Origin: JBKQWK01 sp052139595
Lineage (GTDB): Bacteria; Actinomycetota; Thermoleophilia; UBA2241
Direction: 5' to 3'
Assembly: GCA_052139595.1 (NCBI GenBank)
Contig: JBKQWK010000281.1
Location: forward strand, 1 to 5,365
DNA length: 5,365 nt
The notes beneath the pieces are model-generated. The model worked only from the letters and a program-made list of their open reading frames with translations. It did no database searches and was not told where the DNA came from. A program made the translations under genes and the position numbers. How positions within the stretch are numbered: the stretch's first letter is position 1; each line of letters opens with the position of its first letter. Positions 1 through 5,365 of this stretch are shown here, piece after piece.

Positions 1-215
1 CGCGCAGGTTTGCCGTGGCGCCGAGGTGACTCCTACCCAGCTTGCGGGCCACCGAGAGCAACTGCGCTTCCGCCTCAACGGCGGAAGCGGCGCGGTAGGC
101 GGCTCGCATGCGGTGGTCGATTACGCCGTGCAGCTTCTCGGGCGGCCTGTTTCTCACGTTCGTGATCTTGTGCCGCTGGCAGCGCTCGACCAGCGGGTGA
201 TCGAAGACGTGTCGC
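1..215 (-). pseudogene. IS256-family (mutator-type) transposase, internal fragment
   Basis: Read on the minus strand, this stretch gives an open frame containing HPLVERCQRHKITNV, then LHGVIDHRMRAAYRAA, a run of Ala and Glu, and LGRSHLGATANLR. This is the pattern of IS256-family DDE transposases around the conserved C-x2-H motif (CQRHK) and the following helical region, which usually ends in a 'HPGAAASLREG'-like sequence. The part visible is about 70 codons of a protein normally near 400 residues. The N-terminal part, with the first catalytic Asp, is missing because the left end of an IS21-type element begins at 216. The C-terminal part would lie beyond the window's left edge. No start codon or terminal inverted repeat of this element is present, so it cannot be functional as seen. 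The family call rests on recalled motif similarity; the exact element cannot be named. Confidence 0.75.
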
Positions 216-262
216 TGACGATGCAAAACTGACCCCCTCGTGACGGTCGAAAACTGACCCCC
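216..262 (+). repeat. IS21-type left terminal repeats (two 22-bp direct copies)
   Basis: Two 22-bp direct repeats, at 216-237 and 241-262, agree at 19 of 22 positions. Both start with TGACG and share the core AAAACTGACCCCC, and they are set 25 bp apart. IS21-family elements begin with TG and carry several such subterminal repeats that act as transposase binding sites. A truncated istA follows in the right orientation, so this is read as the left end of that element, with the first base at 216 or at the inner TG at 222. No matching right-end copy (GGGGGTCAGTTTT) is found elsewhere in the window. Confidence 0.75.
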
Positions 263-327
263 AACAGGGCTAGCCTCCTGCGCGCGGCATCTTGTGGCCA
301 CGTGTGGCCACGCGGAGGAGGGGTCGG

Positions 328-823
328 TTGCTAAGACAGGAGGAATGGGTGGATATCGTCAGGCGCCACGCCGCGGGTCAGTCGATCAAGAGCATCGCAA
401 AGGAGCTCGGCATTAGTCGCAACTCGGTGCGCGCCACACTGCGTCGCGGGGCCCGCCGCGCTACGAGCGCCCCGCGCTGCCCCAAGCAAGCTTGATCCCT
501 GCCGGGACCACGTGATCGATCGTCTCGCCGACTTCTCTCCGAGCTCACCGCGAAAAAGCTCCTTGCCGAGTTCAGAGCGCAGGGCTATGCCGGCGGCATC
601 AGCATCCTCAAGGATTTCACGCGTCCCTACCGCGTGCACTACCGCGTGCCGAGAAAGGGGCCGGTGGTGCGCTTCGAGACGCCGCCCGGTGATTCGGCCC
701 AGTGCGACTTTGGCGAGCTCAGCTGCCACGAGGTGCGCGGCAGGCGCCCGCGGATCTACCTCTTCGTTACAGTCTTGGGCTTCTCGCGCTGCATGTACGC
801 CGAGGCGACCACCGACCTGCCCC
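328..823 (+). pseudogene. istA: IS21-family transposase IstA, frameshifted and truncated
   Basis: IstA is the DDE transposase of IS21-type elements. The start is probably TTG at 328, preceded by GGAGGAGGGG at 313-322, giving LRQEEWVDI and then a helix-turn-helix (SIKSIAKELGISRNSVRATL). The homology then moves through the frames. It leaves frame 1 near 445-458 for frame 3 (RYERPALP), enters frame 2 near 484 (SKLDPCRDHVIDRLADF), and returns to frame 1 near 535-541 (ELTAKKLLAEFRAQGY). From there it stays open through VVRFETPPGDSAQCDFGEL, which carries the first catalytic Asp, to LFVTVLGFSRCMYAEATTDL. Each shift is equivalent to losing one base, so three losses restore the original frame. The protein ends at about residue 165 of a normal length near 400-500, where an IS3-type element begins. 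It is not functional. Confidence 0.8.
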
Positions 824-883
824 GTGATGGAATCTGTCCACCCGGAGGTTATGCTTTTCGGACCGAGAAGGAGGAAAGCAATT

Positions 884-1148
884 ATGTCACAGAAGCGCTA
901 CCGCCCCGACGAGGAGATCATTGCCAAGCTGCGTGTGTGAGGCCGAGTTCCTCCTTTGCCAGGGCAAGAAGGTGCCCAAGGTCGTCAAGGTCCTTGGCAT
1001 CAGCGAGGTGAGCTACTAGCGCTGGCGCCAGGAGTACGGCGTCTTTCCGTTCGCCAGGCCAAGCGCCTCAAGAAGCTCGAGCGCGAGAACGCACATCTGC
1101 GCCGAGCGGTCTTAAGATCTCAAGCTCGCCAAGGTCATCCTCACGTAA
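884..1148 (+). pseudogene. IS3-family OrfA (helix-turn-helix protein), disrupted
   Basis: OrfA of IS3 elements is the DNA-binding half of the transposase, normally fused to OrfB by programmed -1 frameshifting. The start is ATG at 884, with GAAGGAGGAAAG at 868-879 as a strong ribosome binding site, giving MSQKRYRPDEEIIAKLR. An extra GTGT after codon 17 (about 933-938) then throws the frame into TGA at 938. Family sequence resumes in frame 3 as EAEFLLCQGKKVPKVVKVLG and ISEVSY, meets TAG at 1017-1019 where relatives have a sense codon (often Tyr), and continues as RWRQEYG. It moves to frame 2 at about 1049 for the leucine-zipper-like VRQAKRLKKLERENAHLRRAV, then to frame 3 at about 1116 (DLKLAKVILT), ending at TAA 1146-1148. 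There are at least four lesions in about 90 codons. Confidence 0.8.
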
Positions 1149-1163
1149 GGCGGCCCGGGGAAA

Positions 1164-1821
1164 CTTCTCAGCCCCTCACGTGGACGCAACTACACAGAAG
1201 CAGTCTGTGAGGACCTGCACATCTCCGAGCGCCGGGCCTGCCGCATTCTCGACCAGCACCACGCGACCCAAAGTCGTGTGGCCACCCCACGCTCAGATGA
1301 GGACGCGCTCATGACGGCGATCATCGCCCTGGCCGCCCAAGTTCGGCCGCTACGGCTACCGGCGCATCACCAACCTGCTGCAGATGGCTGGCGGGCAGGT
1401 GAAAGCAAAGCGCGTTGGGCGCATCTGGCGAGCCGAGGGTCTCAAGGTTCCTTCCAGACAGCCCAAACGCGGGCGTCTCTGGCTCGCCGATGGTTCCTCC
1501 CATCCGTCTGCGGCCCGAGCACCGCAACCACGTCTTCAGCCTATGACTTCATCAGCGAGAGGACCCATAACGATCGCAAGCTGCGCCTTCATCGAATCGC
1601 TCAACAGCAAGCTCAGAGACCAACTCTTAAACGACGAGCTCTTCTTCACGCTCAAGTAGGCCCGGATCCTGATCGAACAGTGGCGGCGTGAGTACAACCA
1701 TCTGCGACCGCGCAGCTCACTCGGCGAACGTCCGCCCACGCCGGAAACCATCCGTCTGGCCGGGGTTCTCGCTCGCCCATTACAGTCCACCGGCACGGCA
1801 TTCACACGGCAACCGGTTTGA
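1164..1821 (+). pseudogene. IS3-family transposase OrfB (rve-type DDE), disrupted with internal deletion
   Basis: This is the catalytic half of the IS3 transposase. Homology begins around 1164-1185 and is clear in frame 3 as RNYTEAVCEDL, ISERRACRILDQ and SDEDALMTAIIALAA. It moves to frame 1 near 1340 (FGRYGYRRITNLLQMAG, VGRIWRAEGLKVP, QPKRGRLWLADGS), then frame 2 at about 1502 (IRLRPEHRNHVFS) and frame 3 at about 1542 (YDFISERTHNDRKLR), which holds the first catalytic Asp. At about 1587 the sequence jumps straight to the C-terminal block FIESLNSKLRDQLLND, with the catalytic Glu. The stretch between them, including the second Asp (usually SDNGPEF), is gone, about 125 residues. A TAG at 1657-1659 then replaces a sense codon (usually Glu) before ARILIEQWRREYNHLRPRSS. 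The frame closes at TGA 1819-1821. It is not functional. Confidence 0.8.
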
Positions 1822-1829
1822 GCTATCAT
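1801..1829 (+). promoter_or_regulatory. Candidate sigma70-type promoter upstream of the sensor kinase
   Basis: TTCACA at 1801-1806 and TATCAT at 1824-1829 each match the sigma70 consensus at five of six bases and are separated by exactly 17 bp. Transcription would begin near 1836, about 33 bases before the ATG at 1869 chosen for the kinase. The -35 box lies inside the worn 3' end of the IS3 orfB, so the promoter may be a by-product of the insertion. A chance match is possible in any one intergenic region; there is no experimental support here. Confidence 0.45.
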
Positions 1830-1868
1830 AGGAAGCAGACCAACGAATGGCTCAGGTCATCTGCACGG

Positions 1869-4337
1869 ATGGAGTCGTCTCCCTACATGATAAGATCCTC
1901 GCACGTCGCTTCAAACTCGCCGCTTCGCATCGGCATCTTGCATTCAATGTCGGGCGCAACGGCTGACGACGAGGTTCCCCTCGGTGAGGCCGCTCAGATG
2001 GCTGTCGAGGAACTCAACCGCGGTGGCGGAGTGTTGGGTCGCCCGGTGGAAGCCTTGTGGCGTGACGGTGCCTCCGATCCGGGGCAATCTGCGGACTGTG
2101 CGAAACTCATGCTCGCCGAGGAAGGTGCCTGCGCCCTTTTTGGCTGCTGGTCAACGGCTTCGCGTGTGGCGGTCAAACCCGTGGTAGAGGCTTACGGCTC
2201 CGTCCTGTTCTACCCAATGCAGTATGAGGGCTTGGAACAGAGTGCGAATCTTATATACTCGGGCAGCTGCCTGAATCAGTCCATCGAGCCCGGAGTCAAA
2301 TGGGCGCTCAGCTGCAGCAATCGAGATTGCTTCCTAGTCGGTTCTGACGACATCTTTCCCCGCACCGCGAACGCGCTCGTTCGCGCCTTGGTGGAGGACG
2401 CCGGCGGGAGAGTGCTGGGCGAGCAGTACATTGCTTCTTGCTGCAGGGACTTCGCCGTCGTGGCGGACGCGATTTGTCGACACGACCCCGATATCGTCTT
2501 CAGCACGGTCGCTGATGCCGACAGCCCAGCGCTGTTTCAGGCGCTCTACCGGGCGGGTTTCACTGGTGAGTCTCGCCTCGTACTGTCGTTCTGTTTCACT
2601 GAGGCCGCGCTGCAGTCTGTGAAAGCTGAGGCCTACGGCGTCTACACCTGCCAGAGCTACTTCTCGAGTCTCACGACCGCGACGAACCACCAGTTTGTCG
2701 CGAGGTACCATAAGCGTTTCGGTGAGTCGCGAGTGCCGACCGAGTCCATTGTGGCCGCCTATGCTCAGGTGCACCTCTGGGCAAGCATCGTCAGCAGGTG
2801 TCGCGACCATCGGGCGCCAGCAGTCCTGGAGCATGCGTGCGGCCACCGCTTTCTGTCTCCCGTCGGCCGGAGTGAGATCCTGTCCAACGGCCATCTTGCC
2901 AAACGGCCACTGATAGGCCGCGCCGTGAACGAGGGGAAGTTCGAGATCATCTGGCGTTGCCCGACACTCATCAGGGCCAGCCCCTGGCTTGGGACCGAAG
3001 ATACGCGTAGCGGCCGTGCCCGCCTCATCCCTGGGGCTCTCGGGAAGTATGCCGAGGTCGTCTATCTGAATTGGAAGCTTGACGAGGAGAGCGGGAAGCG
3101 CCGGAAGGCCGAGAGAGCCCTGCGCGATGCCCAGGCTGCAGCAGCAGCTGCCGTCATGGAAACTCAGAGGCGGCAGGAAGTGGCTGAAGGACTCTGCAAC
3201 CTTCTCACGATCCTGAACTCTCGTCTCCCCCTGCGAGATCTGCTGCGTCACATTCTTGCCCAGGGCCGGCAGCTGGTTGGCAGCGACGGGGCAGTCGCGT
3301 TAAGCCTGGACATGTACTCTTCCAGCCTGACTCTCCAAGCGACAGTTGGCATGGCGGTACAGACGGACGGCAGCCTCACGCTGCCGGTCCACGGCAATCT
3401 CCTTGGCGAGGTGGCTGTTCACCACCAAGCGGTAGCGGTCTCGGACAAGGCCACGTTGTCAGCTCGAGAGCGAGCCAGCCTTAGCTTGATTGGGGCCCCG
3501 AGTGGGACTCGGAAGGCTGGAGGCTGGGAGGCGATGCATGCGGTCCCCCTTAATATTGATGGTCGCACCTGGGGCGTTCTGGCCTTCTACTACGGTGACG
3601 CGGCCCACTTCGCTCTCAGGGACTCGAGACTGGCCGCGACGATCGCGGACTACGCTGCGCTTGCGGTAGAGAACGCGCGTTTCCGCGATCAGGCTCTTGA
3701 CCGCGGAGCTGCGGCGGAGCGCTCGCGCTTGGCGCGAGAGCTACATGACTCAGTCACACAATCGATCTTCGCGGCTGGGCTCATTGCGGAGGGGATCGTC
3801 GAGCAAAGGTGCGCCGATCTGAGCGGAGAGGTTGAACAGCGACTCGTCGACCTGCGGCGATTGACAACCGGTGCCCTTGCAGAGATGCGTTCTCTCCTTC
3901 TGGAGATGCGACCCGATGCTCTCGCTGAAGCCGCGCTGGGAGAGCTGCTGCGGCACCTCATCGAGGCGGTTCAAGGCCGCTGTGATACGCACTTGAAACT
4001 GGAACTGGTTGGTGATTGCGTGCTTCCGCACGAGGTGCAGCTTGCCCTGTACCGCATCACTCAGGAAGCCTTGAGCAACGTCGTGCATCATTCGAGAGCT
4101 CAAAGAGCCACCGTGAGTATGCGCAGCGGCGTGGGGCACGTTTTCCTCCGGATTTCCGACGATGGTCGGGGCTTCGACTGTCACTCAGCGCAGTCTGATC
4201 ACCTGGGCATCACAATCATGCGAGAGCGCGCGGAAGAAGCCAAAGCGGAGTTCGAGATTTCCTCGATTCCTGCTCAAGGGACGGTGGTGACAGTGTCTTG
4301 GGATGGCTCGGGCAGAGGACGAAGTGACCTCATCTAG
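1869..4337 (+). CDS. Sensor histidine kinase with N-terminal AmiC/UrtA-like amide/urea-binding domain
   Basis: An 822-residue soluble sensor kinase. Residues about 18-373 form a type I periplasmic-binding fold of the AmiC/UrtA kind: RIGILHSMSG near the start, GGVLGRPVE, FGCWSTASR (91-99), LFYPMQYEG (113-121), GSDDIFPR (158-165), FSTVADAD (from 211) and a C-terminal IIWRCPTLIRASPWL. A Lys/Arg/Glu/Ala-rich coiled coil follows at about 390-438, then a GAF domain at about 439-605. The HisKA_3 region has RELHDSVTQ with phospho-acceptor His626 and Gln631 of the HDxxxQ phosphatase motif. HATPase motifs are the N box around Asn737 (EALSNVVHH), DDGRGFD (764-770) and HLGITIMRERA (778-788). No signal peptide or membrane span is visible, so ligand is probably sensed in the cytoplasm, as AmiC does. 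Start choice: ATG 1869 follows the candidate promoter; TTG 1818 in the same frame would add 17 residues but lies upstream of the predicted transcript start, and ATG 1887 is also possible. No start has a strong ribosome binding site. The ligand is inferred only; urea, short amides or related nitrogen compounds are the best guesses. Confidence 0.9.
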   Translation: MESSPYMIRSSHVASNSPLRIGILHSMSGATADDEVPLGEAAQMAVEELNRGGGVLGRPVEALWRDGASDPGQSADCAKLMLAEEGACALFGCWSTASRVAVKPVVEAYGSVLFYPMQYEGLEQSANLIYSGSCLNQSIEPGVKWALSCSNRDCFLVGSDDIFPRTANALVRALVEDAGGRVLGEQYIASCCRDFAVVADAICRHDPDIVFSTVADADSPALFQALYRAGFTGESRLVLSFCFTEAALQSVKAEAYGVYTCQSYFSSLTTATNHQFVARYHKRFGESRVPTESIVAAYAQVHLWASIVSRCRDHRAPAVLEHACGHRFLSPVGRSEILSNGHLAKRPLIGRAVNEGKFEIIWRCPTLIRASPWLGTEDTRSGRARLIPGALGKYAEVVYLNWKLDEESGKRRKAERALRDAQAAAAAAVMETQRRQEVAEGLCNLLTILNSRLPLRDLLRHILAQGRQLVGSDGAVALSLDMYSSSLTLQATVGMAVQTDGSLTLPVHGNLLGEVAVHHQAVAVSDKATLSARERASLSLIGAPSGTRKAGGWEAMHAVPLNIDGRTWGVLAFYYGDAAHFALRDSRLAATIADYAALAVENARFRDQALDRGAAAERSRLARELHDSVTQSIFAAGLIAEGIVEQRCADLSGEVEQRLVDLRRLTTGALAEMRSLLLEMRPDALAEAALGELLRHLIEAVQGRCDTHLKLELVGDCVLPHEVQLALYRITQEALSNVVHHSRAQRATVSMRSGVGHVFLRISDDGRGFDCHSAQSDHLGITIMRERAEEAKAEFEISSIPAQGTVVTVSWDGSGRGRSDLI

Positions 4338-4977
4338 GCCTAGTCCGGTGCCTGCCATCACGGTCATGATCGTGGATGATCACGCCCTCGTCAGACTTGG
4401 CCTCCACGTCGTCCTCGATGCGTGTGACAACATTGAAGTGGTTGCCGAGGCCGCCGACGGCGAAGAGGCGATTGACCAGTTCGCGCGGACAACACCGGAT
4501 GTCGTTCTCATGGATCTCGTGATGCCAGTCATGGATGGGGCGACGGCGACGGCGGCTATTCGCCGCCGGTGCCCGTGCGCTAAGGTGGTGGCACTGACCA
4601 GCTTCAGTGATGAAGACATCATCGAAGGGGCTTTGCGGGCGGGAGCGGTGGGCTACGTGCTGAAGACCGTGTCTGGTCAGGAGATTGCTGCCGCAATTCG
4701 AGCCGCCCACGCAGGCAACCCTACGCTTTCGTCGGTGGCCACGAGAACGCTGATGCGCGTCATGTCCGACGGCGACCGGCCGGCCGAGGCTTTGAGCAAG
4801 CGTGAGCGAGAGGTTCTAGCCTTAGTTGCTCAAGGTCTGAGCAACAACGAGATCGCGGCCCGGCTCTTTCTGGCGTCGTCGACGGTTAAGACTCACGTGT
4901 CAAGGATACTGGCTAAACTTGGCGCGTCCACTCGCACTGAGGCAGCTGCGTACGGCATTCGCCATCGGCTCTTCTAG
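4303..4977 (+). CDS. NarL/FixJ-family two-component response regulator
   Basis: A 224-residue regulator, the expected partner of the kinase, whose 3' end it overlaps by 35 nt in another frame. The receiver domain (about 19-135) has the acidic pair Asp25-Asp26 (VDDH), phospho-acceptor Asp71 in VVLMDLVMP, Thr99 and Lys121. The C-terminal LuxR/GerE-type helix-turn-helix (about 162-224) reads LSKREREVLALVAQG, SNNEIAARLFLASSTVKTHV and RILAKLGASTRTEA, all typical. It should bind DNA as a dimer when phosphorylated. The start is uncertain. ATG 4303 gives the longest form; GTG 4324 has a better placed ribosome binding site (GAGGA at 4315-4319, 4 nt away); GTG 4348 would give the usual short N-terminus 11 nt after the kinase stop. 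All keep the whole receiver domain. The overlap implies one transcript and coupled translation. Targets are unknown; the nearby amt fragment suggests nitrogen genes, but that is inference. Confidence 0.92.
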   Translation: MARAEDEVTSSRPSPVPAITVMIVDDHALVRLGLHVVLDACDNIEVVAEAADGEEAIDQFARTTPDVVLMDLVMPVMDGATATAAIRRRCPCAKVVALTSFSDEDIIEGALRAGAVGYVLKTVSGQEIAAAIRAAHAGNPTLSSVATRTLMRVMSDGDRPAEALSKREREVLALVAQGLSNNEIAARLFLASSTVKTHVSRILAKLGASTRTEAAAYGIRHRLF

Positions 4978-4998
4978 TGTAGTGTCATGAGTCCTTAT

Positions 4999-5157
4999 GA
5001 CCGTGACGACGCCCATCGAGATAAACGACTGCATCATGATGGCGAGGAAGTTCTTGCGCCGCACGAGTCCGCCGTAGAAAAAGGCGACCCCGGGCGTCAT
5101 GATTGCCACGAGCGCTGCACAGATGAGGATGAAGGCGGTGTCGCCTGTGCTGATCAT
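4999..5157 (-). pseudogene. amt: Ammonium transporter (Amt/MEP/Rh), N-terminal fragment
   Basis: Amt proteins carry ammonium across the inner membrane. On the minus strand, ATG 5157 follows a good ribosome binding site (GGATTGGAG, 6 nt spacing) and starts STGDTAFILICAALVAIM, TPGVAFFYGGLVRRKN and FLAIMMQSFISMGVVTV. This is the signature start of mature Amt: the GDTAF motif, first membrane helix, GGLVRRKN loop and the start of the second helix. Homology ends at about residue 53 (near position 4999) of a protein normally about 400 residues or more. The reading frame runs on with unrelated codons into the antisense of the regulator gene, to about 4900. So the gene has lost about seven eighths of its length and is not functional. 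TTG 5169 is a poorer alternative start. The loss is abrupt and lies 22 nt beyond the regulator's stop, which points to a recombination or insertion joint and not to gradual decay. Confidence 0.85.
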
Positions 5158-5201
5158 ACCGATCTCCAATCCTTTCCAGTGATGATGTCTGCCGCGAACT
5201 C

Positions 5202-5213
5202 ACACGTACGTGT
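5202..5213. promoter_or_regulatory. 12-bp perfect palindrome upstream of amt (possible operator)
   Basis: ACACGTACGTGT is its own reverse complement, and the flanks extend it imperfectly to 16 bp (TCACACGTACGTGTCA, 14 of 16 positions symmetric). It lies 45-56 bp upstream of the amt ATG, a plausible place for a dimeric regulator to bind. No sigma54 (GG-N10-GC) or NtrC-type site was recognised around it. Function is a guess from symmetry and position only. Confidence 0.3.
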
Positions 5214-5272
5214 CATCGCGCGCTGATCGCGGCTCGCAAGCGGTTGAGGGCCGTAACGTCTCAGTCGCTCAT
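5213..5272 (-). other. Interrupted mini-ORF with a strong ribosome binding site upstream of amt
   Basis: On the minus strand, AAAGGAG at 5280-5286 stands 7 nt before ATG 5272, an excellent translation start. The frame reads MSD, meets TGA at 5261-5263, then continues in the same frame as DVTALNRLRAAISAR to a second TGA at 5213-5215. It could be a leader peptide of three codons, a small gene broken by one nonsense change, or the remains of a gene that once preceded amt (glnK often does, but no GlnK residues are recognisable). Too short for a firm call. Confidence 0.25.
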
Positions 5273-5327
5273 CTCGGTTCTCCTTTCAGCGCTGCCGAGT
5301 CGTTACCGGTCATCGTCGCCGGCCGTC

Positions 5328-5365
5328 TTAGAGGTAGGTATAGAGGCTGGCATAGGGCCGGCAGC
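5328..5365 (-). CDS. Possible C-terminal end of an upstream gene (partial)
   Basis: At the right edge, one minus-strand frame reads CRPYASLYTYL and then stops at TAA 5328-5330, about 40 nt before the strong ribosome binding site at 5280-5286. Spacing and direction would suit the last codons of a gene upstream in the same operon as amt. Eleven codons are too few to identify or even to prove coding. Between this stop and the mini-ORF nothing else was seen. Confidence 0.15.
   Translation of the reverse strand, partial: CRPYASLYTYL

Larger units (their letters stand above)
216..823 (+). mobile_element. IS21-family insertion sequence remnant (left end plus istA 5' part)
   Basis: This is the left part of an IS21-family element: terminal repeats at 216-262, a leader, and the first part of istA. 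The rest of istA, all of istB (the ATPase helper gene) and the right end are absent, because the homology stops at about 820 where IS3-family sequence takes over. It interrupts the IS256-type transposase gene to its left. The leader also holds a 10-bp tandem duplication of TGTGGCCACG at 293-312, just before the istA ribosome binding site. Confidence 0.7.
824..1821 (+). mobile_element. IS3-family insertion sequence remnant
   Basis: Decayed orfA and orfB of an IS3-family element lie in order on the plus strand, with a leader from about 824 to 883. The left boundary is inferred from the point where IstA homology stops (about 820-828); IS3-type sequence then runs through TGGAATCTGTCCACC to the orfA start. 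No inverted partner of the left end was found before the kinase gene, so the right end seems lost or too worn to see. About 375 bases of orfB are also missing, estimated from the usual OrfB length. The element cannot move by its own products. Confidence 0.75.

Noticed and set aside
1017..1659. Possible amber recoding, since both nonsense codons inside IS3 family sequence (1017-1019 and 1657-1659) are TAG
   Set aside because: The same genes also have frameshifts and a deletion, so decay explains the stops; the kinase and the regulator both end in TAG, which argues against TAG being read as sense.
836..1793. GTCCACCCGG at 836-845 and GTCCACCGG at 1785-1793 as possible ends of the IS3 element
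   Set aside because: They are direct, not inverted, copies and only 9-10 bp long; IS3 ends should be inverted repeats, so they do not define the element.
1818..1868. TTG at 1818 as the kinase start
   Set aside because: It has no ribosome binding site, overlaps the IS remnant and the candidate -10 box, and would add 17 residues with no family similarity; kept only as an alternative.
2334..3251. A 305-codon open frame on the minus strand opposite the sensor kinase
   Set aside because: It lies wholly antisense to the well-supported kinase gene, shows no recognisable family motif, and is the usual by-product of high-GC codon use in the sense gene.
4334..4343. CTAGGCCTAG, a 10-bp perfect palindrome over the kinase stop codon
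   Set aside because: It lies inside the reading frame of the response regulator (longest form), is short and has no T-tract, so it is not a believable terminator or operator.
4987..5226. A 79-codon plus-strand open frame across the amt fragment
   Set aside because: It is antisense to clear Amt coding sequence and its composition (rich in His, Asp and Arg) is that of a shadow frame.

Overview
The window comes from a GC-rich bacterium (roughly 60 % G+C by eye), most likely a Gram-negative such as a proteobacterium. I base that on the gene families, the codon use and the clear GGAG-type ribosome binding sites; nothing in the sequence fixes the taxon.

Layout. (1) Positions 1-1821 are a pile-up of three dead insertion sequences. 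A fragment of an IS256-family transposase gene on the minus strand (1-215) is cut by the left end of an IS21-family element. That end has two 22-bp terminal repeats at 216-262, followed by a frameshifted and truncated istA at 328-823. The istA is in turn cut by an IS3-family element (about 824-1821), whose orfA and orfB carry frameshifts, two in-frame TAG codons and an internal deletion in the catalytic core. (2) Positions 1869-4977 hold the intact part, a two-gene two-component system on the plus strand. The first gene is a soluble sensor kinase in which an AmiC/UrtA-type amide or urea-binding domain is fused to a coiled coil, a GAF domain and a NarX-type (HisKA_3 plus HATPase) kinase core. 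The second gene overlaps it and encodes a NarL/FixJ-type response regulator. (3) Positions 4999-5365, on the minus strand, hold the 5' end of an ammonium transporter gene (amt) that stops abruptly 22 nt from the regulator's stop codon, preceded by an upstream region with an interrupted mini-ORF and a 12-bp perfect palindrome.

How it fits together. The kinase probably senses a small nitrogen compound (short amide, urea or similar) in the cytoplasm through its N-terminal domain and passes phosphate from His626 to Asp71 of the regulator. The regulator should then bind DNA through its LuxR-type helix-turn-helix. The broken amt next door agrees with a nitrogen theme but is itself not functional. 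A good sigma70-like promoter (1801-1829) sits at the worn-out right edge of the IS3 remnant and may now drive the two-component operon. The most interesting item is the direct fusion of an AmiC-like amide sensor to a histidine kinase; in the classical system AmiC instead controls a separate antiterminator, AmiR.
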